Source: Candidatus Lambdaproteobacteria bacterium (GTDB lineage Bacteria > SAR324 > NAC60-12). Taken from it: a DNA stretch of 7,661 bases. Under the pieces are notes generated by a model. The model ran no database searches and was not told the origin of the DNA. It saw only the letters and a program-made list of their open reading frames with translations. The DNA lies in assembly GCA_012964265.1 (NCBI GenBank), contig DTUH01000207.1, forward strand, positions 1-7,661, written 5' to 3'. Position numbers and translations under genes: made by a program. Below, one piece after another: positions 1 through 6,781 of the stretch; positions within the stretch are counted from its first letter, which is position 1, and the number at the start of each line of letters is the position of its first letter.

Positions 1-620
1 CCGGATTCTTCCTTGACGCCCTCTACAATTCTGAGAGCAAACCGGATTCGATTTTCATAAGAACCTCCCCACTCATCAGTGCGTACATTCGTACATTTGG
101 CAATAAACTGATTGATAAGATAACCTTCCGATCCCATTATTTCTACACCATCATAACCAGCTATTTTTGCCAGTTTTGCACAACGCACGAAATCTTCTAT
201 AGTTTTAACAATTTCCTCATTCGTCAATTCTTTAGGACGGTAAAAATTGATCGGCGCAGTAATCGGCGATGGAGCAACGCAGTTTTCCAGAAGCCCATAA
301 CGCCCCGTATGCAAAATCTGCAGTGCTATTTTTCCACCGTTTTCATGAACTGCTTTTACGAAATGACGATGAAAATCAAGTTGATCTTCCGAAACCAATT
401 CCGCACCTTCTTCAAAAACGCGCCCTGCAGCATTTGGCGCGAATCCGCCTGTTATGATGAGACCGACTCCTCCTCTTGCACGTTCTGCATAAAAAGCAGC
501 TAGTCGTGATGAGCCGTCCGGATGTTCTTCGAGTCCGGTATGCATGGAACCCATCATGACCCTGTTTTTCAGAGTAATGTTTCCGATTTTTAGTGGACTG
601 AGCAAGGTTTCAAAAGCCAT
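1..620 (-). CDS. fadH: 2,4-dienoyl-CoA reductase (FadH family), N-terminal part, cut by window edge
   Basis: This gene probably encodes the NADPH-dependent 2,4-dienoyl-CoA reductase, a flavin/iron-sulfur enzyme of the Old Yellow Enzyme family. It removes conjugated double bonds during beta-oxidation of unsaturated fatty acids. The 206 visible codons cover most of the N-terminal TIM-barrel FMN domain. They match E. coli FadH closely from memory: LKNRVMMGSMHTGLEE near residues 17-32, AAFYAERARGG at 41-51, GGKIALQILHTGRYG at 95-109, and YDGVEIMGSEGYLIN at 156-170. Tyr167 corresponds to the E. coli active-site Tyr166. The 4Fe-4S, FAD and NADPH domains would lie beyond the window. The ATG at 618-620 is the only sensible start: a stop lies in frame 12 codons upstream and no ATG, GTG or TTG intervenes. 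No clear Shine-Dalgarno is seen. A related NADH:flavin oxidoreductase is the main alternative, but the SMHTGLEE and SEGYLIN motifs favour FadH. Confidence 0.9.
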   Translation of the reverse strand, partial: MAFETLLSPLKIGNITLKNRVMMGSMHTGLEEHPDGSSRLAAFYAERARGGVGLIITGGFAPNAAGRVFEEGAELVSEDQLDFHRHFVKAVHENGGKIALQILHTGRYGLLENCVAPSPITAPINFYRPKELTNEEIVKTIEDFVRCAKLAKIAGYDGVEIMGSEGYLINQFIAKCTNVRTDEWGGSYENRIRFALRIVEGVKEES

Positions 621-641
621 TTCCGATGTTATGACTGGATG

Positions 642-670
642 ATTATAAGATGTTTAAGGAAGATCAAGAA
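642..670 (-). promoter_or_regulatory. Candidate promoter for fadH
   Basis: On the minus strand a perfect TATAAT hexamer lies at 647-642, 21 bases before the fadH ATG. The hexamer at 17-bp spacing (670-665) is TTCTTG, a poor -35. A better-looking TTGATC is at 667-662, but its 14-bp spacing is too short. The 91-bp gap after prfA shows no convincing terminator, so fadH could also be read from upstream. The call rests on one consensus hexamer in AT-rich DNA and is tentative. Confidence 0.35.
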
Positions 671-711
671 TACCGTTCGGATGGTTTCATCATAACAGTG
701 TGCTTTGAGAT

Positions 712-1779
712 TCAAGATGCTTTGAGCAACTCTGCCTGATGGTGAGACAACAACGGATCAATCACCTGTTCAAGTTTGCCAAGCAAAATTTCTTCAAGTT
801 TGTAAAGAGTCAAATTGATGCGGTGATCGGTGAGACGACCCTGGGGAAAATTATAAGTTCGGATGCGTTCGCTCCTGTCTCCGGAACCAACCATCCCGCG
901 GCGCTGCTCTGCAGTTGCAGATTGTTGGGCTTCGAGCTCTTTTTCATAAAGCCTCGCCCTGAGGACCTTTAAGGCTTGTGCTTTATTTTTTAACTGGGAT
1001 TTTTCATTTTGACAAATGACAACCAGTCCGGTAGGAATATGGGTAATCCGAACTGCAGAATCAGTGGTGTTCACGCTCTGACCGCCCGGACCGGATGATC
1101 GATAAACGTCAATCCGCAAGTCTCCTGGATTGATTTCCACTTCAACATCTTCAACCTCCGGTAAAACTGCTACTGTTGCCGCAGAAGTGTGAATACGTCC
1201 CTGAGTTTCAGTTTTGGGGACCCGCTGTACACGATGTACACCGCCTTCGAATTTCAAGCAGCTGAAAACATCTTTACCTTCAATTGAAAAGGTGATTTCC
1301 TTAAAACCGCCAAGATCATTCTTGCTTTCGTTGAGAAGTTGCAAACGCCATTTACGGCCTTCCGCATAATGTGCATACATTTGAAAAAGATCGCGGGCAA
1401 ACAGTGCCGCTTCGTCTCCACCTGTGCCTGCGCGAATTTCAATTATGATGTTGCGGGAATCATCCGGATCTTTGGGAAGGAGTAACAGTTGGATTTGTTT
1501 TTCCAACTCTTCCAACTGCTGACTGAGTTGGGGAATTTCCTGTTCTGCCATTTCGCGGATTTCAGGATCTTCATCTTTTGCGTATGCTAACTCTTGGTTG
1601 TCATGCATTTCCTGCTGAATTTCAAGATAACTTCGATAACACTCAACAATTTCCTGTAGTCCTGAGTGTTCCTGACTCAACTTCCGGAAACGTTCCTGAT
1701 CCTGAACCACGTCGGGTTGTCCAAGTTCGTGTGTCAGTTTTTCAAAATGGTTGTTAATTTCCGCAAGTTTATCCAGCAT
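712..1779 (-). CDS. prfA: Peptide chain release factor 1 (RF1)
   Basis: RF1 recognises UAA and UAG stop codons in the ribosomal A site and triggers release of the finished protein. The 355-residue length fits the family (E. coli RF1 has 360). The coiled-coil N-terminal region spans about residues 1-105, followed by IRAGTGGDEAALFARDL (115-131). The stop-codon reading tripeptide is P188-K189-T190 in VQRVPKTETQGRIHTSA; the PxT form identifies RF1, whereas RF2 has SPF. The catalytic GGQ is residues 232-234 in YRSSGPGGQSVNTTD, and its Gln is normally methylated by PrmC. The C-terminal RIRTYNFPQGRLTDHRIN block (305-322) is also typical. The ATG lies 6 nt after the rpmE stop, so the two are almost certainly co-transcribed, with only a weak GGAA before the start. 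The usual downstream partner prmC is absent; fadH follows instead. Confidence 0.97.
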   Translation of the reverse strand: MLDKLAEINNHFEKLTHELGQPDVVQDQERFRKLSQEHSGLQEIVECYRSYLEIQQEMHDNQELAYAKDEDPEIREMAEQEIPQLSQQLEELEKQIQLLLLPKDPDDSRNIIIEIRAGTGGDEAALFARDLFQMYAHYAEGRKWRLQLLNESKNDLGGFKEITFSIEGKDVFSCLKFEGGVHRVQRVPKTETQGRIHTSAATVAVLPEVEDVEVEINPGDLRIDVYRSSGPGGQSVNTTDSAVRITHIPTGLVVICQNEKSQLKNKAQALKVLRARLYEKELEAQQSATAEQRRGMVGSGDRSERIRTYNFPQGRLTDHRINLTLYKLEEILLGKLEQVIDPLLSHHQAELLKAS

Positions 1780-1785
1780 TTCCGG

Positions 1786-1992
1786 TCAAGCCCGGTTGTA
1801 ACGGCGATTAAATTTTTCAATCCGTCCAGCAGTATCAACTAAATTTTGTCCTGCACCTGTAAAGAATGGATGGCAGTTTGAGCAAATTTCTACGGTTGTT
1901 TCACCGCCTTTTGTTGACTGCGCTTCCCAAGTCGTACCGCAGGCACAACGGAATGAGGTTGTTTGAAAAGTAGGGTGAATATCTGCTTTCAT
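1786..1992 (-). CDS. rpmE: 50S ribosomal protein L31, zinc-binding type
   Basis: L31 is a small protein of the large ribosomal subunit that helps bridge the two subunits. The 68-residue product begins MKADIHPTFQ, as L31 proteins do. It has four cysteines in the zinc-binding pattern of the C+ (type A) form: Cys16 and Cys18 (FRCACG), and Cys37 and Cys40 (EICSNCHPFFTG). This marks it as the zinc-containing paralogue rather than the zinc-free RpmE2/YkgM type. The tail NRRYNRA fits the family. It lies 44 nt downstream of rho and 6 nt upstream of prfA. A rho-rpmE-prfA order is known in other bacteria, for example Bacilli, where further genes can intervene. No strong Shine-Dalgarno is visible; the short leader ends AAGAAACATAAAA before the ATG. 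A weak TATACA in this gap is not enough to call a promoter. Confidence 0.97.
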   Translation of the reverse strand: MKADIHPTFQTTSFRCACGTTWEAQSTKGGETTVEICSNCHPFFTGAGQNLVDTAGRIEKFNRRYNRA

Positions 1993-2036
1993 TTTTATGT
2001 TTCTTGTATAATGTTTTAGATTTATTTCAGTTTACG

Positions 2037-3362
2037 CTATTTATCCATCATATTGAGGAAATTCGCGTTTTCTTTGAATTTTTCCATTTTATCAATGAGA
2101 AATTCCAATGCTTCAACTACATTCAGTTGGGAAAGGACTTTGCGTAGAACCCAAATCCGGTCAAGGTCAGCTTTTTCAACGAGCAGTTCCTCTTTACGTG
2201 TACCAGACTTACTAAGATCAATGGCCGGGAATATTCGTTTTTCAACGGGTTTTCGATCAAGTACCAGTTCCATATTTCCGGTTCCCTTGAATTCTTCAAA
2301 AATCACTTCGTCCATCCTGCTTCCGGTATCAATCAGCGCCGTTGCGATAATAGTCAGTGAACCGCCTTCCTCAATGTTTCTGGCAGCACCAAAAAATCTT
2401 TTTGGTTTGAAAAGCGCGTTGGAGTCCACTCCTCCGGAAAGAATTTTTCCGCTGGGAGGAATTACAGTGTTATAGGCACGTGCAAGTCTGGTGATTGAGT
2501 CCAGCAGAATTACCACATCACGTTGATGCTCAACAAGACGTTTGGCTTTTTCCAGTACCATTTCAGAAACTTGAACGTGACGTGTTGCAGGTTCATCAAA
2601 AGTAGAAGCAACAACTTCTCCATTGACTGAGCGCCGCATATCAGTCACTTCCTCCGGTCGTTCATCAATCAATAAAACAATCAAATCCACCTCAGGATGA
2701 TTTTCGGTAATACTGTTTGCAATCGACTGCAAAATCATCGTTTTACCGGTTCTTGGTGGAGCAACAATCACTCCGCGTTGCCCCTTTCCAATCGGAGAAA
2801 CCAGGTCAATAACCCTTGTGGTCAAATCATGGTCTTTTCGTTCAAGATGCAGGTGTTCGTTCGGATGGAGAGGGGTAAGGTTGTCGAAGAGAATTTTTTC
2901 AAAAGCCTTGTTCGGATCACGGAAGTTTATTTCTTCAACTTTAAGTAATGCGTAATAGCGCTCGCTCTCTTTGGGTGGTCTGATTTGACCTGCAACTGTA
3001 TCACCGGTACGCAAATTAAAACGCCGGATCTGGGAAGGCGAAACATAAATATCGTCCGGTCCGGGAAGGTAGTTGTAATCCGGTGCCCGAAGGAACCCGA
3101 AACCATCCGGAAGCGCTTCTAAAACTCCTGCTCCGTATATGATTCCTTTGCGTTTCGTCTGTGCCTGCAGTAACGCAAAGAGCAATTCCTGACCACGCAT
3201 GCTGTTCGCGTTTTCAATATCGTATCCGCGTGCAATCTGAATTAGCGAATTGATATCTTTTTTCTTCAACTCAATTAAATTGAGTGTTTCCGGTTTAGAA
3301 TCAAAATCTGAGTTTCTTTTTGAATTATTGCCGTTGCCGTTATCTGGCCGATTTTTTGACAT
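2037..3362 (-). CDS. rho: Transcription termination factor Rho
   Basis: Rho is a hexameric RNA-dependent ATPase/helicase that loads on C-rich nascent RNA and stops RNA polymerase. The 441-residue protein is slightly longer than E. coli Rho (419) because of an Asn/Ser/Lys-rich, probably disordered N-terminus (about 1-27). Next comes the helical N-terminal domain (about 28-70), then the cold-shock RNA-binding domain with DGFGFLR (86-92) and GPDDIYVSPSQIRRFNLRTG (101-120). The ATPase domain has Walker A APPRTGKT (201-208), the catalytic Glu in LIDERPEE (Glu234), Walker B VILLD (284-288), the Q-loop LSGGVDSNAL (308-317), and SGTRKEE (386-392) with the arginine finger. No key residue is missing. 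The chosen ATG is preceded in frame by a TAA about 7 codons upstream with no other start between. The sequence before it has no Shine-Dalgarno, and indeed reads CCTCCT. Confidence 0.98.
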   Translation of the reverse strand: MSKNRPDNGNGNNSKRNSDFDSKPETLNLIELKKKDINSLIQIARGYDIENANSMRGQELLFALLQAQTKRKGIIYGAGVLEALPDGFGFLRAPDYNYLPGPDDIYVSPSQIRRFNLRTGDTVAGQIRPPKESERYYALLKVEEINFRDPNKAFEKILFDNLTPLHPNEHLHLERKDHDLTTRVIDLVSPIGKGQRGVIVAPPRTGKTMILQSIANSITENHPEVDLIVLLIDERPEEVTDMRRSVNGEVVASTFDEPATRHVQVSEMVLEKAKRLVEHQRDVVILLDSITRLARAYNTVIPPSGKILSGGVDSNALFKPKRFFGAARNIEEGGSLTIIATALIDTGSRMDEVIFEEFKGTGNMELVLDRKPVEKRIFPAIDLSKSGTRKEELLVEKADLDRIWVLRKVLSQLNVVEALEFLIDKMEKFKENANFLNMMDK

Positions 3363-3480
3363 GTGAGGTTTCGCAGGAGGTTAATCAAAGATGGAATCCC
3401 GAAAGTGGAGATACCATTTTTCTGGTGTGTTTATTTAAGGAGGATGATAGTTATTAATTTATTCGCAGCAACTTCCAGTT
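3363..3480 (-). promoter_or_regulatory. rho leader region, C-rich, with candidate promoter
   Basis: Read on the minus strand, this 118-nt stretch has about 30 C against 15 G by hand count. That resembles a Rho-utilisation (rut) region. E. coli rho is known to be autoregulated by termination in its own leader, so similar feedback is plausible here but not shown. A possible promoter is TTGCTG (3471-3466), a 16-bp spacer, then TATCAT (3449-3444). The -10 matches consensus at 5 of 6 positions and the -35 at only 3 of 6. The leader also carries CCTCCTTA (3443-3436) and CCTCCT (3380-3375), which resemble the 3' tail of 16S rRNA. Confidence 0.3.
3391..3438 (+). other. Possible 15-codon micro-ORF with strong Shine-Dalgarno, opposite the rho leader
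   Basis: On the plus strand AGGAGG (3375-3380) lies 10 nt before an ATG that opens a 15-codon frame, MESRKWRYHFSGVFI, ending in TAA. The stop runs directly into a second TAAGGAGG (3436-3443), which is not followed by ATG, GTG or TTG at useful spacing. It would be transcribed against the rho leader. Nothing else supports expression, and a frame this short arises easily by chance. It is recorded because the ribosome site is the best-looking one on the plus strand near a non-coding gap. Confidence 0.12.
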
Positions 3481-3646
3481 ACAATAAGCGGATTAAATGA
3501 CTTCTAAAAACAGCGCAGGTAAGATTCTGTCTTGTGTGGAAATACTTGAAAAAGAATTGAAATTTGAAAAGTAGGTATCTACAAGTTCGCCAATATTTGG
3601 ATATTTGTCAAGTGTTTTTTTGAAAAAATGTATTTTCTTTAAACCA

Positions 3647-3674
3647 GACCTTTTATTAAACCGGGATAAAAGTC
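3647..3674 (-). terminator. Weak stem-loop downstream of lpd, possible terminator
   Basis: On the minus strand, starting 15 nt after the lpd stop, GACTTTTAT (3674-3666) can pair with ATAAAAGGTC (3656-3647). This gives nine base pairs with one bulged G and a nine-base loop. The stem is AT-rich. No U-tract follows directly; a T6 run appears only about 20 nt further on. It is therefore a poor intrinsic terminator and may only be a 3'-end processing or Rho-assisted site. Confidence 0.25.
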
Positions 3675-3688
3675 CTGAATTTAGGAGT

Positions 3689-5464
3689 TTATGAACCGGT
3701 TTTTTTCTTTTTTGGCAGATACAAATCCGTGATTGTACCCTCAAATGCTTCTGCTGCAAAGGCCACCGTTTCAGAAAGTGTAGGATGCGGATGAATGGTC
3801 GAAGCCAAATCATCTGCATCGCATCCCATCTCAATCGCCAACACCCCTTCTGCAATCAAATCACCGGCATTGGGGCCGACTATACCGACTCCAATTACAC
3901 GGTTTGTGTCTTCCTCAAAAAGAACTTTGGTCATACCCTCACTTCGGCCCAAAGATAAACTACGTCCACTTGCGGCCCAGGGGAAATTACCTTTTCCATA
4001 AGCAATTCCCTGTTTTTTTGCCTCTTCTTCTGTAATACCTGCCCAGGCTACTTCCGGATCGGTGTAGGCCACAGACGGTATGGTACGCGCATCAAAATAA
4101 CTCTTCATTCCGTAAATCACTTCAGCGGCAACTTTTGCTTCGTGAGTCGCTTTATGTGCCAGCATCGGTTGTCCTACGATGTCTCCAATCGCGAAAATAT
4201 GAGAAACGTTTGTGCGCATTTGAGAATCCGCTGCAATGAAGCCTCCTTCACCCACAATTACTCCGGCTTTTTCCGCAGCAATCCGGAAACCATTTGGTGA
4301 GCGTCCCACCGAACTTAGAATACCATCAAACATCTGCGGTTTTTCAGGCGCGTTTTTACCTTCAAAATGTACTTTCAATCCTTTTTTAACAGCTTCAACT
4401 TTTGTCACCCGCGTTTCCAGCCAGATATTTTCATACTGTTTCGAAATTCGCTTTTTAAAAGGACGAACAATGTCCTGGTCTGCGCCTGCCATCAAAACAT
4501 CAAGCATTTCAACAATGGTAATTTTAGAACCCAGTGCGTGATAAACCGTCGCCATTTCCAGACCAATGATGCCTCCGCCAATCACCAGCAATTGTTCTGG
4601 AACTTCGGTAAGTTCCAAGGAACCGGTTGAATCCATGATGCGTGAATCTTCCGGAAGAAATGGCAGCTTTACGGGTTGTGAACCTGCAGCGATAATCACA
4701 TTATCAAAATGTATTGTGATTTTTTTGTCTTCAGAGTCAGTGACGCAAAGATGATGCTGATCAACGAATTCACCCACACCGGTAATGATTTGCACCTTGC
4801 GCTGTTTTGCAAGGCTTTTTAACCCACCTGTTAACTGACTCACAATTCCCTCTTTCCAGGAAAGGAGCTTATCTAAATTAATTTTCGGTTTCCCAAAAGA
4901 TATTCCATGCTCACTCATCGATTCTGCTTCGTCAATGACCTTTGCTGCATGGAGCAAGGCCTTGGACGGAATACAACCCACATTCAAACAGACACCGCCG
5001 ATACGATTGTAGCGTTCCACCAAAACCACATTCAGTCCCAAATCAGCTGCGCGAAATGCCGCCGTGTAACCTCCCGGACCGGAACCCAAAACTAACACTT
5101 CACAGCTCATGTCCGCTTTTCCGGAATAGGATTTAATTGGAGCAGGCGCAGGTACAGTTTCTACATGTTTTACTTCAGACTCAACTTTTTCAATTTCCAG
5201 CTTTTCTTCCTTTTCATTTGAGACTTCAGCCTCTTCCATTTTTAAAATCAGGCTTCCGGCAGAAACTTTATCTCCAACCTTAACTTTTATTTCGCGTATA
5301 ACTCCAGCAGACGGTGAAGGGACTTCCATCGTGGCCTTGTCACTTTCCACCGAAATCAGTGGGGCTTCAACCGCTACCGTATCGCCTTTTTTGCAAATTA
5401 CCTCGATAATTTCTACATCCTCAAAATCACCAATATCCGGGACTTTAATTTCAGTGAGGTTCAT
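3689..5464 (-). CDS. lpd: Dihydrolipoamide dehydrogenase (E3) with N-terminal lipoyl domain
   Basis: E3 reoxidises the dihydrolipoyl arm of the pyruvate dehydrogenase complex, passing electrons through a redox disulfide and FAD to NAD+. At 591 residues it is longer than classical E3 (about 470) because of an N-terminal lipoyl domain (about 1-77). Its lipoylated lysine is Lys43 in ESDKA. A Glu/Lys-rich linker with PAPAP follows (about 78-116). The FAD site is VLGSGPGG (125-132) and the redox disulfide is Cys159/Cys164 in GGVCLNVGCIPSK. The NAD site is VIGGGIIGLE (293-302), with FAIGD further on. The catalytic dyad near the C-terminus is His560/Glu565 in HPHPTLSE. The tail is lysine-rich, like E. 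coli Lpd. The start overlaps the aceF stop as ATGA, with GGAGG 8 nt upstream. Lipoylated E3 proteins are known, for example in Neisseria and Ralstonia. The context assigns this copy to pyruvate dehydrogenase. Confidence 0.97.
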   Translation of the reverse strand: MNLTEIKVPDIGDFEDVEIIEVICKKGDTVAVEAPLISVESDKATMEVPSPSAGVIREIKVKVGDKVSAGSLILKMEEAEVSNEKEEKLEIEKVESEVKHVETVPAPAPIKSYSGKADMSCEVLVLGSGPGGYTAAFRAADLGLNVVLVERYNRIGGVCLNVGCIPSKALLHAAKVIDEAESMSEHGISFGKPKINLDKLLSWKEGIVSQLTGGLKSLAKQRKVQIITGVGEFVDQHHLCVTDSEDKKITIHFDNVIIAAGSQPVKLPFLPEDSRIMDSTGSLELTEVPEQLLVIGGGIIGLEMATVYHALGSKITIVEMLDVLMAGADQDIVRPFKKRISKQYENIWLETRVTKVEAVKKGLKVHFEGKNAPEKPQMFDGILSSVGRSPNGFRIAAEKAGVIVGEGGFIAADSQMRTNVSHIFAIGDIVGQPMLAHKATHEAKVAAEVIYGMKSYFDARTIPSVAYTDPEVAWAGITEEEAKKQGIAYGKGNFPWAASGRSLSLGRSEGMTKVLFEEDTNRVIGVGIVGPNAGDLIAEGVLAIEMGCDADDLASTIHPHPTLSETVAFAAEAFEGTITDLYLPKKKKTGS

Positions 5465-6774
5465 AATGACATCCTCCGCACATCACCCAAAATTTTGCAC
5501 AAATCCACCATAAAACGAGCCGCCTGCGCACCATCAATCACGCGGTGATCATAAGTCAAATCCAAAGGCAGCATCAATCGCGGCAAAAATTCTTTACCGT
5601 TCCAAACCGGTGTCATCCGAGAACGAGTGACTCCGAGAATTGCTACTTCTGGCGCATTCACCAAAGGCGTAAAAGCAGTACCGCCAATTCCGCCTAAACT
5701 GGAAATACTGAAACAGCCTCCCTGTAAATCGCTGCTTTTCAATTTTTTTGTGCGCGCACGTTCACCAACTTCACCCAACTCTTTTGCCAGTTCAAGCAAG
5801 CCTTTTTGCTCCACGTCCCGGATTACCGGAACAACCAGGCCATCCGGAGTATCGACTGCCACCCCAATGTGCAGATATTTTTTCAAAACCAGATTCTCCC
5901 GGTCTGCAGTTAGTGATGAATTGAAATTGGGATGTTTCCGGATTGCCGTAGAACATGCTTTCAGCAAAAACGCGAGTGGAGTAACTTTAACATCCTGCTT
6001 TGCGGCTTCGTCTTTTAGTGATTTTCGAAAATATTCCAGCTCCGTAATATCAGCCTCATCGTGATGGGTCACAATTGGTAAGTTAAGCCAGCTTCGATGC
6101 AGATTTAAGCCTGTCTTCTTTTTGATCCGTGAAAGCGGCTGAACTTCAACTGGACCAAATTTGCTGAAATCAATCTCAGGCATTTCCGGAATTCCTGCTC
6201 CGGTTTTAGCAGGAGTTTTTACGGATGCAATTCCTCCCAAAGCCTGTTTTACAAATTCCTGTACGTCTTCTTTGGTTATGCGCTGCTTGCGTCCGGAACC
6301 ATGCAGTCGACTCAAATCAACGCCCAGTTCGCGGGCAAATTTTCGGATTGAAGGACTGGCGTGTGCCCTTAAAAACTCTTTCTGATCAACCGGCATCACC
6401 ACAGGCGGCGGACGTCGTACCTGTTCTGTGGTTGCAGAATCAGTATTTTCCGGAGAAGTTGCTTGCTCCGGAGAGGTTGTGGCAATTGGAGCAGTTGAAA
6501 CCGCAGTCGTTGCCTGAGAGGATATTTCGGATTCTGAAACTGCTAAGGTAAGAATAAGGTCATTCTGTGATACTTTGTCTCCAGCTTTTATTTTCACTGC
6601 CTTGACAGTACCTGCAAATGGTGATGGCACATCCATCGACGCTTTATCACTTTCCATTGTGAGCAACGGATCTTCCATTGAAATAGTGTCTCCCGATTTG
6701 ACGAGGACTTCAATAACTTCGACTGCGTCAAAATCACCTATGTCTGGAACAAGTACGTCTTTGATTCTGCTCAT
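5461..6774 (-). CDS. aceF: Pyruvate dehydrogenase E2, dihydrolipoamide acetyltransferase
   Basis: E2 forms the core of the pyruvate dehydrogenase complex and transfers the acetyl group from its lipoyl arm to coenzyme A. The 437 residues contain one lipoyl domain (about 1-78, lipoylated Lys44 in ESDKA), then a Ser/Thr/Ala/Pro-rich flexible linker (about 80-130). The peripheral-subunit-binding domain follows (about 136-178, ASPSIRKFARELGVDL). The C-terminal acetyltransferase domain (about 208-437) has the active-site motif DHRVIDG (409-415), with catalytic His410 and Asp414. E. coli AceF has three lipoyl domains and 630 residues; one is sufficient and common elsewhere. A 2-oxoglutarate dehydrogenase E2 is the alternative, but the AceE-type E1 directly upstream and the gamma-like C-terminus settle the call. 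The ATG has a strong GAGGAG 7 nt upstream and follows aceE by 11 nt. Bases 6080-6106 recur inverted at the window end. Confidence 0.97.
   Translation of the reverse strand: MSRIKDVLVPDIGDFDAVEVIEVLVKSGDTISMEDPLLTMESDKASMDVPSPFAGTVKAVKIKAGDKVSQNDLILTLAVSESEISSQATTAVSTAPIATTSPEQATSPENTDSATTEQVRRPPPVVMPVDQKEFLRAHASPSIRKFARELGVDLSRLHGSGRKQRITKEDVQEFVKQALGGIASVKTPAKTGAGIPEMPEIDFSKFGPVEVQPLSRIKKKTGLNLHRSWLNLPIVTHHDEADITELEYFRKSLKDEAAKQDVKVTPLAFLLKACSTAIRKHPNFNSSLTADRENLVLKKYLHIGVAVDTPDGLVVPVIRDVEQKGLLELAKELGEVGERARTKKLKSSDLQGGCFSISSLGGIGGTAFTPLVNAPEVAILGVTRSRMTPVWNGKEFLPRLMLPLDLTYDHRVIDGAQAARFMVDLCKILGDVRRMSL
5473..5477 (-). promoter_or_regulatory. Shine-Dalgarno site of lpd inside the end of aceF
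   Basis: GGAGG on the minus strand sits 8 nt before the lpd ATG, within the last codons of aceF. It fixes the lpd start at 5464, which overlaps the aceF stop by four bases (ATGA) and suggests translational coupling of E2 and E3. Confidence 0.85.
6080..6106 (+). repeat. 27-bp inverted repeat, copy inside aceF
   Basis: The plus strand here, beginning AAGTTAAGCCAG and ending GCAGATTT, is identical over 27 bases to the minus strand at 7661-7635. This copy lies in intact aceF coding sequence (about residues 223-231, near the start of the catalytic domain) and is the genuine location. Identity stops at 6107. Confidence 0.9.
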
Positions 6775-6781
6775 GCGGTTT

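Larger units (their letters stand above)
3363..3688. other. Intergenic region between lpd and rho (326 bp), no gene seen
   Basis: This is the only gap in the window longer than 300 bases. It separates the pyruvate dehydrogenase genes from rho and is AT-rich. The lpd-proximal side holds an imperfect stem-loop (3647-3674) and a T7-G-A6 stretch near 3615-3627. The rho-proximal side holds the C-rich leader and a weak promoter candidate. Longer open frames that reach in from lpd are out of frame with it and look like shadows. No tRNA, other structured RNA or conserved protein was recognised. Confidence 0.6.

Noticed and set aside
701..726. Direct repeat TGCTTTGAG at 701-709 and 718-726, spanning the prfA stop
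   Set aside because: A nine-base repeat with 17-base period occurring twice is weak. It does not form a stem and is probably chance or a tiny local duplication.
1993..2036. Possible promoter before rpmE (TATACA in AT-rich DNA)
   Set aside because: Only four of six -10 positions match, no -35 is seen at proper spacing, and the 44-nt gap is compatible with read-through from rho.
2053..2475. 140-codon plus-strand open frame opposite rho
   Set aside because: It is fully antisense to the conserved ATPase domain of Rho. The Ser/Arg-rich composition is typical of a shadow frame, and no recognisable motif is present.
3614..3629. T7-G-A6 near-palindrome in the lpd-rho gap as an intrinsic terminator
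   Set aside because: It could fold only as an all-A/T stem with almost no loop and no GC pairs, so it is unlikely to terminate transcription on its own.
3493..3855. 120-codon minus-strand open frame running from the intergenic gap into lpd
   Set aside because: It overlaps the C-terminal lpd coding region in another frame, where the lpd frame encodes conserved catalytic HPHPT. Its product is Arg/Lys/Leu-rich with no family resemblance, so it is a shadow.
5627..6064. 145-codon plus-strand open frame opposite aceF
   Set aside because: It is antisense to the acetyltransferase catalytic domain, has low-complexity Ser/Thr composition and no family resemblance.
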